Assembly (NCBI GenBank): GCA_949358305.1
Contig: OX442319.1
Location: forward strand, 4,526,001 to 4,590,000
DNA: 64,000 nt
Reading direction: 5' to 3'
From: Strigamia acuminata
Taxonomy: Eukaryota; Arthropoda; Chilopoda; Geophilomorpha; Linotaeniidae
The first letter of the stretch is position 1. Each line of letters opens with the position of its first letter. Below, one piece after another: positions 1 through 13,139 of the stretch. The notes beneath the pieces were generated by a model, which was not told where the DNA came from, ran no database searches, and saw only the letters and a list, made by a program, of their open reading frames with translations. Position numbers and translations under genes: made by a program.

Positions 1-63
1 AGAAATGTGTCGTAAAATGTTGCCGAAATTCTGTGAAAATTTGTCACAAATTGCCAAAAGTCG

Positions 64-1078
64 GTGCAAATTTTGTCAGAAATAGGAAACAAAAAATTTA
101 AAATTCGTCCAACGCGCCAGTAAATCGAGCGCGCCCATGCGTGGACAGTGCGCCGGCGGGAGCCCCGGCCGTCCTCTCTCTCTCTCTCTCTCGGCCGCCA
201 AGGCTCGCCCCTCCGCCCGTCGGCGGGAGCCCCGACCGTCCCCCCTCTCTCTTTCGGCCGCCAAAGGATCGCCCCTCCGCTCGTCACAGATTTTTGTCAA
301 TATTTGATGAACTTCAACAGATTTTCAGCAATATTTTACAGGACATTTCTGCTCTTTTGGATACATTTTCAAAGGTTTTATTGCTAAAATTCTGGGGAAA
401 TTTATCAAAAATTGACAAAAAATCGATGCAAGTTTTGTCAGAAATTGATAAAATCTTCTTAAACTCGTCCAACGCGCCGGCGAGTGCACATGCGGGGACA
501 GTGGGCACGTCCAGCCCGCGTGCACACTGTCAGATCGGGCGGTTTCGGGCACAGTTTGATCCGGGCAAATATCTAGCAAAACTTGCACCGATTTTTTGTC
601 AATTTTAGACAAATTTCAGCGATATTTTACGAGACATTTCTGCTCGATTGGACACATTTCCAGGGGTTTTTTGTAAAACATTGATAAAATTCCGTGGAAA
701 TTTATCAAATATTGGCAAAATTCGGTGCTAATTTTGTCAAAAATTAGGAAAAAAAAATTTTCAAAACTTGTCCAACGTGCCGGTAAATCGAGCGCCCACA
801 TGCCTAGATAGTGCACGCCCAACCCGCCAAGGCTCGCCCCTCCGCCCGTTGGCGGGAGCCCCGGCCGTCCCCTCTCTCTCTCTTTCTCTCTCTCTCTCGG
901 GCGCCCGGAGCTCGCCCCTCCGCCCGTCACCGACTTTTGACACAATTTTTGATGAAATTCAACGGAATTTTAGCAACGTTTTACAAAAAACCTGTGGAAA
1001 TGTGTCCAACCGGGCAGAAATGTGTCGTAAAATGTTGCCGAAATTCTGTGAAAATTTGTCACAAATTGCCAAAAGTCG
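64..1078. repeat. 1015-bp satellite unit P, copy 1
   Basis: First full copy of a tandem unit whose start (GTGCAAATTTTGTCAG) recurs at 64, 2774, 3789, 6349, 7364 and 8379, always 1015 bases to the next unit or to the foldback block. Bases 1-63 are the tail of a preceding copy. Inside the unit are three or four diverged monomers, each with an AT-rich half (CAAATTTTGTCA-like strings) and a GC-rich half around GTCCAACGCGCC, with CT dinucleotide tracts. Reading frames of 60-155 codons occur on both strands, but they repeat exactly with the unit, are low-complexity, and resemble no protein family; I treat them as non-coding. Confidence 0.93.
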
Positions 1079-2773
1079 GTGCAAGTATTGCTAGATTTGG
1101 GCGCATCAAACTGTGCCGAGATCTGACAGTGTCCACGCGGTTTTGAAGCGCCCACTGTCGACGCACGTGGGCGCTCAATTTACCGGCGCGTTGGACGAGT
1201 TTTGAAAAAAGTTTTTTCCTAATTTCTGACAAAACTTGCACCGAATTTTGTCAATATGTGATAAATTTCCATGGATTTTAAGCAATGTTTTACAGAAGTC
1301 CGTCCCATCGGGCAGAAACGTCTCGTAAAATGTCGCTGAAATTCCGTGAAAATCTGTCAAAAATTGACAAAAGTTGGTGACCGACCCGCGGCGCGTCACG
1401 GCGCGGTCGGAGGACGGCCCTCGTCCCCAAAAACCACACTCCGGGTCACGTGGTCTCGCACTCGACTTTTTCAGTTTTCCCGTTTTCGGCCCGTTACGGC
1501 CAAGGACCGTAACGGGTCGAAAACGGGCCGCAACGGGTCGAAAACGGCCGCAACGGGTCGAAAACGGCCCGCACGGGCCGTTAACGGGCCGCCGACGGTC
1601 CGCACGGGCCGTTAACGGGCCGCCGACGGTCCCGTCACAATCCCGTAACGGCTCGCACGGGCCGTTAACGGGCCGCCGACGGTCCCGTCACGATCCCGTA
1701 ACGGCTCGCACGGGCCGTTAACGGGCCGCCGACGGTTCCGTAACTATCCCGTAACGGCCCGCACGGGCCGTTAACGGGCCGCCGACGGTCCCGTCACGAC
1801 CCCGTAACGGCCCGTACGACCTCATGCGGGCCGTTAACGGGCCGTTAACGGGCCGTTAACGGCCCGTTAACGGCGTAAAACCAAAAACAGGATTCGAGAT
1901 TAATGTCTATGAATGTTGTACGCGTTTTCATGTACGTGTTGTCGGTTGTTGATTTTTTCGATTTACACCATCACGGCCCGTTAACGGCCCGTTAACGGCC
2001 CGTTAACGGCCCGTCAACGGCCCGCATGGGGTCGCACGGGCCGTTAACGGGCCGCCGACGGTCCCGTCACGATCCCGTAACGGCCCGCACGGGCCGTTAA
2101 CGGGCCGCCGACGGTCCCGTCACGATTCCGTAACGGCTCGCACGGGCCGTTAACGGGCCGCCGACGGTCCCGTCACGATCCCGTAACGGCTCGCACGGGC
2201 CGTTAACGGGCCGCCGACGGTCCCGTCACGGTCCCGTAACGGCCTTCGTTCCCGGACTTCGGCTCGCCGACGGCCCGTGCGACCTCATGCGGGCCGCTAA
2301 CGGGCCGTCAACGGGCCGTTAACGGCCCGTTTTCGACCCGCTACGGCCCGTCACGGCCTGTTGGCCGTGCGACCCGTGACTCGGAGTGTGGTTTTTGGGG
2401 ACGAGGGCCGTCCTCCGGCCGCGCCGCGACGCGCCGCGGGTCGGACAAGAAACGACCCGGTCGGAAACCGAACCTCAGTGTCCAATCGGGCAGAAATTGT
2501 GCGGAAGTTTAACCAAAAATGGCCAAAAGTCGGTGCAAGTTTTGCACGCAACAAACGTCCGATGTGACAGTGCCCATGCGGGTTGGACGTGCATGTGGGC
2601 GCGTGTGGGCGCTCGATTTACCGGCCCGTTGGACGAGTTAAACCAAAATTTCCCAATATCTTGCATAAATTTAAAGAAGATTTGACAGATTTCCAGATTT
2701 TAAGCGATGTTTTACATAAGTCCGTCCCATTGCTGAAATTCCGTGAAAATTTGTCAAAAATTGACAAAAGTCT
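1079..2773. repeat. GC-rich foldback block Q, copy 1
   Basis: Lies between satellite units. A left arm (about 1376-1500, containing GTCACGTGGTCTCGCACTCG) leads into ~53-bp tandem repeats built on the self-complementary string GGGCCGTTAACGGGCC. A single-copy core of about 100 bases (about 1873-1972) follows, then more repeats, then a right arm (about 2370-2460) complementary to part of the left arm. The block is CpG-rich and could form very long hairpins. In this copy the right arm lacks the stretch that would pair with GACTTTTTCAGTTTTCCCG of the left arm. No protein-coding content is seen. Confidence 0.85.
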
Positions 2774-4803
2774 GTGCAAATTTTGTCAGAAATAGGAAAC
2801 AAAAAATTTAAAATTCGTCCAACGCGCCAGTAAATCGAGCGCGCCCATGCGTGGACAGTGCGCCGGCGGGAGCCCCGGCCGTCCTCTCTCTCTCTCTCTC
2901 TCGGCCGCCAAGGCTCGCCCCTCCGCCCGTCGGCGGGAGCCCCGACCGTCCCCCCTCTCTCTTTCGGCCGCCAAAGGATCGCCCCTCCGCTCGTCACAGA
3001 TTTTTGTCAATATTTGATGAATTTCAACAGATTTTCAGCAATATTTTACAAGACATTTCTGCTCTTTTGGATACATTTTCAAAGGTTTTATTGCTAAAAT
3101 TCTGGGGAAATTTATCAAAAATTGACAAAAAATCGATGCAAGTTTTGTCAGAAATTGATAAAATCTTCTTAAACTCGTCCAACGCGCCGGCGAGTGCACA
3201 TGCGGGGACAGTGGGCACGTCCAGCCCGCGTGCACACTGTCAGATCGGGCGGTTTCGGGCACAGTTTGATCCGGGCAAATATCTAGCAAAACTTGCACCG
3301 ATTTTTTGTCAATTTTAGACAAATTTCAGCGATATTTTACGAGACATTTCTGCTCGATTGGACACATTTCCAGGGGTTTTTTGTAAAACATTGATAAAAT
3401 TCCGTGGAAATTTATCAAATATTGGCAAAATTCGGTGCTAATTTTGTCAAAAATTAGGAAAAAAAAATTTTCAAAACTTGTCCAACGTGCCGGTAAATCG
3501 AGCGCCCACATGCCTAGATAGTGCACGCCCAACCCGCCAAGGCTCGCCCCTCCGCCCGTTGGCGGGAGCCCCGGCCGTCCCCTCTCTCTCTCTTTCTCTC
3601 TCTCTCTCGGGCGCCCGGAGCTCGCCCCTCCGCCCGTCACCGACTTTTGACACAATTTTTGATGAAATTCAACGGAATTTTAGCAACGTTTTACAAAAAA
3701 CCTGTGGAAATGTGTCCAACCGGGCAGAAATGTGTCGTAAAATGTTGCCGAAATTCTGTGAAAATTTGTCACAAATTGCCAAAAGTCGGTGCAAATTTTG
3801 TCAGAAATAGGAAACAAAAAATTTAAAATTCGTCCAACGCGCCAGTAAATCGAGCGCGCCCATGCGTGGACAGTGCGCCGGCGGGAGCCCCGGCCGTCCT
3901 CTCTCTCTCTCTCTCTCGGCCGCCAAGGCTCGCCCCTCCGCCCGTCGGCGGGAGCCCCGACCGTCCCCCCTCTCTCTTTCGGCCGCCAAAGGATCGCCCC
4001 TCCGCTCGTCACAGATTTTTGTCAATATTTGATGAATTTCAACAGATTTTCAGCAATATTTTACAGGACATTTCTGCTCTTTTGGATACATTTTCAAAGG
4101 TTTTATTGCTAAAATTCTGGGGAAATTTATCAAATATTGACAAAAAATCGATGCAAGTTTTGTCAGAAATTGATAAAATCTTCTTAAACTCGTCCAACGC
4201 GCCGGCGAGTGCACATGCGGGGACAGTGGGCACGTCCAGCCCGCGTGCACACTGTCAGATCGGGCGGTTTCGGGCACAGTTTGATCCGGGCAAATATCTA
4301 GCAAAACTTGCACCGATTTTTTGTCAATTTTAGACAAATTTCAGCGATATTTTACGAGACATTTCTGCTCGATTGGACACATTTCCAGGGGTTTTTTGTA
4401 AAACATTGATAAAATTCCGTGGAAATTTATCAAATATTGGCAAAATTCGGTGCTAATTTTGTCAAAAATTAGGAAAAAAAAATTTTCAAAACTTGTCCAA
4501 CGTGCCGGTAAATCGAGCGCCCACATGCCTAGATAGTGCACGCCCAACCCGCCAAGGCTCGCCCCTCCGCCCGTTGGCGGGAGCCCCGGCCGTCCCCTCT
4601 CTCTCTCTTTCTCTCTCTCTCTCGGGCGCCCGGAGCTCGCCCCTCCGCCCGTCACCGACTTTTGACACAATTTTTGATGAAATTCAACGGAATTTTAGCA
4701 ACGTTTTACAAAAAACCTGTGGAAATGTGTCCAACCGGGCAGAAATGTGTCGTAAAATGTTGCCGAAATTCTGTGAAAATTTGTCACAAATTGCCAAAAG
4801 TCG
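2774..4803. repeat. 1015-bp satellite unit P, copies 2 and 3
   Basis: Two head-to-tail copies (2774-3788 and 3789-4803). They differ from copy 1 and each other at only a handful of positions by eye, for example GATGAACTTC versus GATGAATTTC near the middle. Such uniformity indicates recent amplification or homogenisation. Confidence 0.94.
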
Positions 4804-6348
4804 GTGCAAGTATTGCTAGATTTGGGCGCATCAAACTGTGCCGAGATCTGACAGTGTCCACGCGGTTTTGAAGCGCCCACTGTCGACGCACGTGGGCGCT
4901 CAATTTACCGGCGCGTTGGACGAGTTTTGAAAAAAGTTTTTTCCTAATTTCTGACAAAACTTGCACCGAATTTTGTCAATATGTGATAAATTTCCATGGA
5001 TTTTAAGCAATGTTTTACAGAAGTCCGTCCCATCGGGCAGAAACGTCTCGTAAAATGTCGCTGAAATTCCGTGAAAATCTGTCAAAAATTGACAAAAGTT
5101 GGTGACCGACCCGCGGCGCGTCACGGCGCGGTCGGAGGACGGCCCTCGTCCCCAAAAACCACACTCCGGGTCACGTGGTCTCGCACTCGACTTTTTCAGT
5201 TTTCCCGTTTTCGGCCCGTTACGGCCAAGGACCGTAACGGGTCGAAAACGGGCCGCAACGGGTCGAAAACGGCCGCAACGGGTCGAAAACGGCCGCAACG
5301 GGTCGAAAACGGCCCGCACGGGCCGTTAACGGGCCGCCGACGGTCCCGTCACAATCCCGTAACGGCTCGCACGGGCCGTTAACGGGCCGCCGACGGTCCC
5401 GTCACGATCCCGTAACGGCTCGCACGGGCCGTTAACGGGCCGCCGACGGTTCCGTAACTATCCCGTAACGGCCCGCACGGGCCGTTAACGGGCCGCCGAC
5501 GGTCCCGTCACGACCCCGTAACGGCCCGTACGACCTCATGCGGGCCGTTAACGGCGTAAAACCAAAAACAGGATTCGAGATTAATGTCTATGAATGTTGT
5601 ACGCGTTTTCATGTACGTGTTGTCGGTTGTTGATTTTTTCGATTTACACCGTCACGGCCCGTTAACGGCCCGTTAACGGCCCGTTAACGGCCCGTCAACG
5701 GCCCGCATGGGGTCGCACGGGCCGTTAACGGGCCGCCGACGGTCCCGTCACGATCCCGTAACGGCTCGCACGGGCCGTTAACGGGCCGCCGACGGTCCCG
5801 TCACGGTCCCGTAACGGCCTTCGTTCCCGGACTTCGGCTCGCCGACGGCCCGTGCGACCTCATGCGGGCCGCTAACGGGCTGTCAACGGGCCGTTAACGG
5901 CCCGTTTTCGACCCGCTACGGCCCGTCACGGCCTGTTGGCCGTGCGACCCGTGACTCGGAGTGTGGTTTTTGGGGACGAGGGCCGTCCTCCGGCCGCGCC
6001 GCGACGCGCCGCGGGTCGGACAAGAAACGACCCGGTCGGAAACCGAACCTCAGTGTCCAATCGGGCAGAAATTGTGCGGAAGTTTAACCAAAAATGGCCA
6101 AAAGTCGGTGCAAGTTTTGCACGCAACAAACGTCCGATGTGACAGTGCCCATGCGGGTTGGACGTGCATGTGGGCGCGTGTGGGCGCTCGATTTACCGGC
6201 CCGTTGGACGAGTTAAACCAAAATTTCCCAATATCTTGCATAAATTTAAAGAAGATTTGACAGATTTCCAGATTTTAAGCGATGTTTTACATAAGTCCGT
6301 CCCATTGCTGAAATTCCGTGAAAATTTGTCAAAAATTGACAAAAGTCT
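4804..6348. repeat. GC-rich foldback block Q, copy 2
   Basis: Same organisation as copy 1: left arm about 5100-5210, ~53-bp GGGCCGTTAACGGGCC repeats, conserved core about 5556-5650, repeats, and right arm about 5945-6020. It has fewer internal repeats than copy 1, so it is about 150 bases shorter. As in copy 1, the right arm lacks the distal pairing stretch. Confidence 0.85.
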
Positions 6349-9300
6349 GTGCAAATTTTGTCAGAAATAGGAAACAAAAAATTTAAAATTCGTCCAACGC
6401 GCCAGTAAATCGAGCGCGCCCATGCGTGGACAGTGCGCCGGCGGGAGCCCCGGCCGTCCTCTCTCTCTCTCTCTCTCGGCCGCCAAGGCTCGCCCCTCCG
6501 CCCGTCGGCGGGAGCCCCGACCGTCCCCCCTCTCTCTTTCGGCCGCCAAAGGATCGCCCCTCCGCTCGTCACAGATTTTTGTCAATATTTGATGAACTTC
6601 AACAGATTTTCAGCAATATTTTACAGGACATTTCTGCTCTTTTGGATACATTTTCAAAGGTTTTATTGCTAAAATTCTGGGGAAATTTATCAAAAATTGA
6701 CAAAAAATCGATGCAAGTTTTGTCAGAAATTGATAAAATCTTCTTAAACTCGTCCAACGCGCCGGCGAGTGCACATGCGGGGACAGTGGGCACGTCCAGC
6801 CCGCGTGCACACTGTCAGATCGGGCGGTTTCGGGCACAGTTTGATCCGGGCAAATATCTAGCAAAACTTGCACCGATTTTTTGTCAATTTTAGACAAATT
6901 TCAGCGATATTTTACGAGACATTTCTGCTCGATTGGACACATTTCCAGGGGTTTTTTGTAAAACATTGATAAAATTCCGTGGAAATTTATCAAATATTGG
7001 CAAAATTCGGTGCTAATTTTGTCAAAAATTAGGAAAAAAAAATTTTCAAAACTTGTCCAACGTGCCGGTAAATCGAGCGCCCACATGCCTAGATAGTGCA
7101 CGCCCAACCCGCCAAGGCTCGCCCCTCCGCCCGTTGGCGGGAGCCCCGGCCGTCCCCTCTCTCTCTCTTTCTCTCTCTCTCTCGGGCGCCCGGAGCTCGC
7201 CCCTCCGCCCGTCACCGACTTTTGACACAATTTTTGATGAAATTCAACGGAATTTTAGCAACGTTTTACAAAAAACCTGTGGAAATGTGTCCAACCGGGC
7301 AGAAATGTGTCGTAAAATGTTGCCGAAATTCTGTGAAAATTTGTCACAAATTGCCAAAAGTCGGTGCAAATTTTGTCAGAAATAGGAAACAAAAAATTTA
7401 AAATTCGTCCAACGCGCCAGTAAATCGAGCGCGCCCATGCGTGGACAGTGCGCCGGCGGGAGCCCCGGCCGTCCTCTCTCTCTCTCTCTCTCGGCCGCCA
7501 AGGCTCGCCCCTCCGCCCGTCGGCGGGAGCCCCGACCGTCCCCCCTCTCTCTTTCGGCCGCCAAAGGATCGCCCCTCCGCTCGTCACAGATTTTTGTCAA
7601 TATTTGATGAACTTCAACAGATTTTCAGCAATATTTTACAGGACATTTCTGCTCTTTTGGATACATTTTCAAAGGTTTTATTGCTAAAATTCTGGGGAAA
7701 TTTATCAAAAATTGACAAAAAATCGATGCAAGTTTTGTCAGAAATTGATAAAATCTTCTTAAACTCGTCCAACGCGCCGGCGAGTGCACATGCGGGGACA
7801 GTGGGCACGTCCAGCCCGCGTGCACACTGTCAGATCGGGCGGTTTCGGGCACAGTTTGATCCGGGCAAATATCTAGCAAAACTTGCACCGATTTTTTGTC
7901 AATTTTAGACAAATTTCAGCGATATTTTACGAGACATTTCTGCTCGATTGGACACATTTCCAGGGGTTTTTTGTAAAACATTGATAAAATTCCGTGGAAA
8001 TTTATCAAATATTGGCAAAATTCGGTGCTAATTTTGTCAAAAATTAGGAAAAAAAAATTTTCAAAACTTGTCCAACGTGCCGGTAAATCGAGCGCCCACA
8101 TGCCTAGATAGTGCACGCCCAACCCGCCAAGGCTCGCCCCTCCGCCCGTTGGCGGGAGCCCCGGCCGTCCCCTCTCTCTCTCTTTCTCTCTCTCTCTCGG
8201 GCGCCCGGAGCTCGCCCCTCCGCCCGTCACCGACTTTTGACACAATTTTTGATGAAATTCAACGGAATTTTAGCAACGTTTTACAAAAAACCTGTGGAAA
8301 TGTGTCCAACCGGGCAGAAATGTGTCGTAAAATGTTGCCGAAATTCTGTGAAAATTTGTCACAAATTGCCAAAAGTCGGTGCAAATTTTGTCAGAAATAG
8401 GAAACAAAAAATTTAAAATTCGTCCAACGCGCCAGTAAATCGAGCGCGCCCATGCGTGGACAGTGCGCCGGCGGGAGCCCCGGCCGTCCTCTCTCTCTCT
8501 CTCTCTCGGCCGCCAAGGCTCGCCCCTCCGCCCGTCGGCGGGAGCCCCGACCGTCCCCCCTCTCTCTTTCGGCCGCCAAAGGATCGCCCCTCCGCTCGTC
8601 ACAGATTTTTGTCAATATTTGATGAATTTCAACAGATTTTCAGCAATATTTTACAGGACATTTCTGCTCTTTTGGATACATTTTCAAAGGTTTTATTGCT
8701 AAAATTCTGGGGAAATTTATCAAATATTGACAAAAAATCGATGCAAGTTTTGTCAGAAATTGATAAAATCTTCTTAAACTCGTCCAACGCGCCGGCGAGT
8801 GCACATGCGGGGACAGTGGGCACGTCCAGCCCGCGTGCACACTGTCAGATCGGGCGGTTTCGGGCACAGTTTGATCCGGGCAAATATCTAGCAAAACTTG
8901 CACCGATTTTTTGTCAATTTTAGACAAATTTCAGCGATATTTTACGAGACATTTCTGCTCGATTGGACACATTTCCAGGGGTTTTTTGTAAAACATTGAT
9001 AAAATTCCGTGGAAATTTATCAAATATTGGCAAAATTCGGTGCTAATTTTGTCAAAAATTAGGAAAAAAAAATTTTCAAAACTTGTCCAACGTGCCGGTA
9101 AATCGAGCGCCCACATGCCTAGATAGTGCACGCCCAACCCGCCAAGGCTCGCCCCTCCGCCCGTTGGCGGGAGCCCCGGCCGTCCCCTCTCTCTCTCTTT
9201 CTCTCTCTCTCTCGGGCGCCCGGAGCTCGCCCCTCCGCCCGTCACCGACTTTTGACACAATTTTTGATGAAATTCAACGGAATTTTAGCAACGTTTTACA

Positions 9301-9393
9301 AAAAACCTGTGGAAATGTGTCCAACCGGGCAGAAATGTGTCGTAAAATGTTGCCGAAATTCTGTGAAAATTTGTCACAAATTGCCAAAAGTCG
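6349..9393. repeat. 1015-bp satellite unit P, copies 4-6
   Basis: Three head-to-tail copies (6349-7363, 7364-8378, 8379-9393), each exactly 1015 bases. With the neighbouring foldback blocks they form a higher-order repeat in which two or three P units alternate with one Q block. Confidence 0.94.
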
Positions 9394-10860
9394 GTGCAAG
9401 TATTGCTAGATTTGGGCGCATCAAACTGTGCCGAGATCTGACAGTGTCCACGCGGTTTTGAAGCGCCCACTGTCGACGCACGTGGGCGCTCAATTTACCG
9501 GCGCGTTGGACGAGTTTTGAAAAAAGTTTTTTCCTAATTTCTGACAAAACTTGCACCGAATTTTGTCAATATGTGATAAATTTCCATGGATTTTAAGCAA
9601 TGTTTTACAGAAGTCCGTCCCATCGGGCAGAAACGTCTCGTAAAATGTCGCTGAAATTCCGTGAAAATCTGTCAAAAATTGACAAAAGTTGGTGACCGAC
9701 CCGCGGCGCGTCACGGCGCGGTCGGAGGACGGCCCTCGTCCCCAAAAACCACACTCCGGGTCACGTGGTCTCGCACTCGACTTTTTCAGTTTTCCCGTTT
9801 TCGGCCCGTTACGGCCAAGGACCGTAACGGGTCGAAAACGGGCCGCAACGGGTCGAAAACGGCCGCAACGGGTCGAAAACGGCCCGCACGGGCCGTTAAC
9901 GGGCCGCCGACGGTCCCGTCACAATCCCGTAACGGCTCGCACGGGCCGTTAACGGGCCGCCGACGGTCCCGTCACGATCCCGTAACGGCTCGCACGGGCC
10001 GTTAACGGGCCGCCGACGGTTCCGTAACTATCCCGTAACGGCCCGCACGGGCCGTTAACGGGCCGCCGACGGTCCCGTCACGACCCCGTAACGGCCCGTA
10101 CGACCTCATGCGGGCCGTTAACGGCCCGTTAACGGCGTAAAACCAAAAACAGGATTCGAGATTAATGTCTATGAATGTTGTACGCGTTTTCATGTACGTG
10201 TTGTCGGTTGTTGATTTTTTCGATTTACACCGTCACGGCCCGTTAACGGCCCGTTAACGGCCCGTTAACGGCCCGTCAACGGCCCGCATGGGGTCGTACG
10301 GGCCGTTAACGGGCCGCCGACGGTCCCGTCACGATCCCGTAACGGCCCGCACGGGCCGTTAACGGGCCGCCGACGGTCCCGTCACGGTCCCGTAACGGCC
10401 TTCGTTCCCGGACTTCGGCTCGCCGACGGCCCGTGCGACCTCATGCGGGCCGCTAACGGGCCGTCAACGGGCCGTTAACGGGCCGTCAACGGGCCGTTAA
10501 CGGCCCGTTTTCGACCCGCTACGGCCCGTCACGGCCTGTTGGCCGTGCGACCCGAAAACGGGAAAACTGAAAGAGTCGAGTGCGAGACCACGTGACTCGG
10601 AGTGTGGTTTTTGGGGACGAGGGCCGTCCTCCGGCCGCGCCGCGACGCGCCGCGGGTCGGACAAGAAACGACCCGGTCGGAAACCGAACCTCAGTGTCCA
10701 ATCGGGCAGAAATTGTGCGGAAGTTTAACCAAAAATGGCCAAAAGTCGGTGCAAGTTTTGCACGCAACAAACGTCCGATGTGACAGTGCCCATGCGGATT
10801 GGACGTGCATGTGGGCGCGTGTGGGAGCTCGATTTACTGGCGCGTTGGACGAGTTTTAAA
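9394..10860. repeat. GC-rich foldback block Q, copy 3
   Basis: Third block in the array, with core at about 10133-10231. Here the right arm (about 10545-10660) keeps the stretch GAGTCGAGTGCGAGACCACG that is missing from copies 1 and 2 and is the reverse complement of the left arm, so the foldback is more complete. The array then grades into diverged monomers. Confidence 0.82.
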
Positions 10861-11240
10861 AAAATTCTCCAAAATCTGACAAAACTTGCAACGATTTTTA
10901 ACGACATTTAATTGATTTCCACAGATTTTAAGAACACTGTTTTACAGAAGCCCGTCCAATCGGGCAGAAATGTCTCGCAAAATATTGCTGAAATTCCGTG
11001 GAAATTTATCAAAAATCGTTGCCAGTTTTGTCAGATTTTGGAGAATTTTTTTAGAACTCGTCCAACGCGCCAGTAAATCACGCGCCCACGTGCGTGGACG
11101 ATGCGCACGTCCAACCCGCCAAGGCTCGCCCCTACGACCGTCGGCGGGAGCCCCGGCCGTCCTCTCTCTCCCTCTCGGCCGCCAATGCTCGCCCCTCCGC
11201 CCGGGACTCGCCCCGCCGCCAGTCACCGACTTTTGGCAAT
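10860..11240. repeat. Degenerate edge of the satellite array
   Basis: Contains diverged monomer pieces (GTCCAACGCGCCAGTAAATC near 11058, a CT tract near 11161, AAATTCCGTGGAAATTTATC near 10990) in the same orientation as the array, but no longer in a 1015-bp frame. This is the right edge of the satellite. Confidence 0.75.
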
Positions 11241-13139
11241 TTCCTTGCAAACAGCAACGATAATGATGTATTTATTGATAATTGTTTTTGCATCGGACAT
11301 GTGTTTAATTTTAGTGGTTCCTCGACTCAGTTTGTGCGGTTCTTGCGCGTCGTGCGCACGTTCAACACGCGCCCACGCGAGTATATCGCGTGGACTCTCG
11401 TCTCTCTCGTCAGTCTCGATGTTTTGTATGATTTTATTTTGCTAATTGTTTTGAGCGCGTGCAATTTCAATTGTTGCACCACACACGCATTTTCTATTGT
11501 ACACCAGTGTTCCTATGTCGAATAAATTAGACTTGTTTTTAATTTCTCTGTCGCCATTGTTTGAATTCACTGCGCTGCACGAGAGCTTCAATTTATGAGT
11601 TGGACCGCTTTTTATACAAATTATGTGGGAATTTTGCTCGATTCATGCGCGGTTCTTTCTTAAGCGTCGGGCAAGTTTTGTCAGATATTGCAAAAAGTAC
11701 ATCGCGCGTGCACGGGCGTGCGTGGACGGTGCCCGCGTCCAACGCTCATCGGCGTCCAACTCCTTGTCTACAAAGAAGGTCGGGGTTTCGGGCATATCCT
11801 TTGCCACGACCGCGTCTTGGTTCTCGCCTTCGATGGTCATCTCCAAGGCGGGAATCAGCCCGGATTTCAACGGGGTGCTGTCGGTCAGAAAGGGAACGGT
11901 CGGTGTTGTTGGGGAGATGTTGGAGCAGTACTAAACGTCATGTTTTGTTCACGTGAAAATGAAATGTGCGTTTAAAAAGCCTATCGTGCTGCCGGGACGT
12001 TTATTAATTTTCCCAGTTTGACATAAGCGAGCGCGCACATGGCGACGGCAATGTCTTTTGTCACCTTTAAATTCCTTTTTGGTTTCAACTATGTAAGTTA
12101 CCTTGTTTTATTAAAATAACTGTTAGTTTTGTATATTTGCTAGTTGGTTCATGTTTGGTGCGTTAGATATAAACACCAAACCACCGTATTTATGTTTTCT
12201 GAGACGTACGACGCGAGTCGCGCTCGTACGCCGACTTCGACACATCGGTAAACCGCCAGCGTGCACCATTTTTCTCGTGCTCACTCAGACGTGCGCATTA
12301 CACGCGATATTGCGCACGAACGCGCACACCGCCTCCGCGACACACATCACACACCCGTTTAAACGAGTCTCGGCGCCTATTTGACCCCAGTGTTTACTTT
12401 TTAAAATTGTGGTGTGTTTTCAAAGTTCTTAATTTGTTCAAAAACAAACAAAATGGATATCTGTTGATTTTTAAATGATTTTGTCGATTTAGTTTTTTGC
12501 TGGTTTTTAATCGATTTGTCTGTATTTTTAATCAATTCGAATGATTGACACCATTCTGTGCTTTACTCGTATTCAAGATGGCGTCGCAAACTCAAGGTCG
12601 AATTCCGCTGAATTCATTTATTGCGACTGTTTGCGCTCCATACGTGCGAAAAGGATTATGGGAATAATCCTCAATGCAGGCCATTTTGGTGTTAAATGAG
12701 CGAGGAAGGCAGGACATAAGGAAAATTGGTGAAATGTAAAAAAAAATGCTAAACAATCAACATTTAAATAAAGATCAATATTTCTGGCTCGAAATGCATA
12801 TATCGGCAATTTCGGGATATTTTCGGGACGAAATTGACTCGTTCGGAACACAGGGGAGGGACTCCCACATTCCCCATGCGTCGGCGCGTGTGTTTACGAA
12901 ATACCAAATCCAGGTTTTCATACAACCCCACGTTATTTTCGGGTCAAGAGTTTTTTTATGCGCTGCCGCGCGCAATCCCCGGGTTGATGAGTTTCGCGGA
13001 ATCCGACGAGCGAGTGCGATCGTGTCATACCGCTTCTTCTCGTGGCAAAGTAGACACCTTAATTAAACTGGCTGTTGGCTTTTTTTTTTAAACAAAGTAC
13101 GAGTCTTTAAGTTGAACGGTTGTTGAGATACACGTAGTA
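11240..13139. other. Mostly unannotated spacer with decayed repeats
   Basis: No convincing gene. Some satellite-like pieces persist near 11620-11740. Short open frames on both strands (for example 12151-12384 and 12746-13066) have no recognisable domain, no splice or promoter context, and overlap each other. One exon-like segment on the minus strand is listed separately. Confidence 0.4.
11745..11932 (-). CDS. Exon-like fragment, unknown protein
   Basis: On the minus strand an open frame reads without stops from just after a plausible acceptor (GTTTAG at about 11933-11938) to about 11745, where it merges with satellite-derived sequence. The translation is mixed-composition and acidic (for example KSGLIPALEMTIEGENQD), unlike the Arg/Pro-rich frames of the satellite, which is why I list it. 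I do not recognise the family, and no partner exon or start is visible. It may be a captured or relic exon. Confidence 0.25.

Noticed and set aside
1560..2340. CRISPR-like appearance of the ~53-bp repeat arrays
   Set aside because: Repeats are directly abutting and palindromic with no unique spacers, and the window is eukaryotic.
76..10860. Dozens of open frames of 60-155 codons on both strands in the satellite
   Set aside because: They recur exactly with the repeat unit, overlap on both strands, consist of translated CT/GA tracts and AT strings, and show no domain or start context.
12151..13091. Frames of 77-106 codons between the satellite and the isolated foldback
   Set aside because: Overlapping on both strands, no domain, no promoter or splice context.
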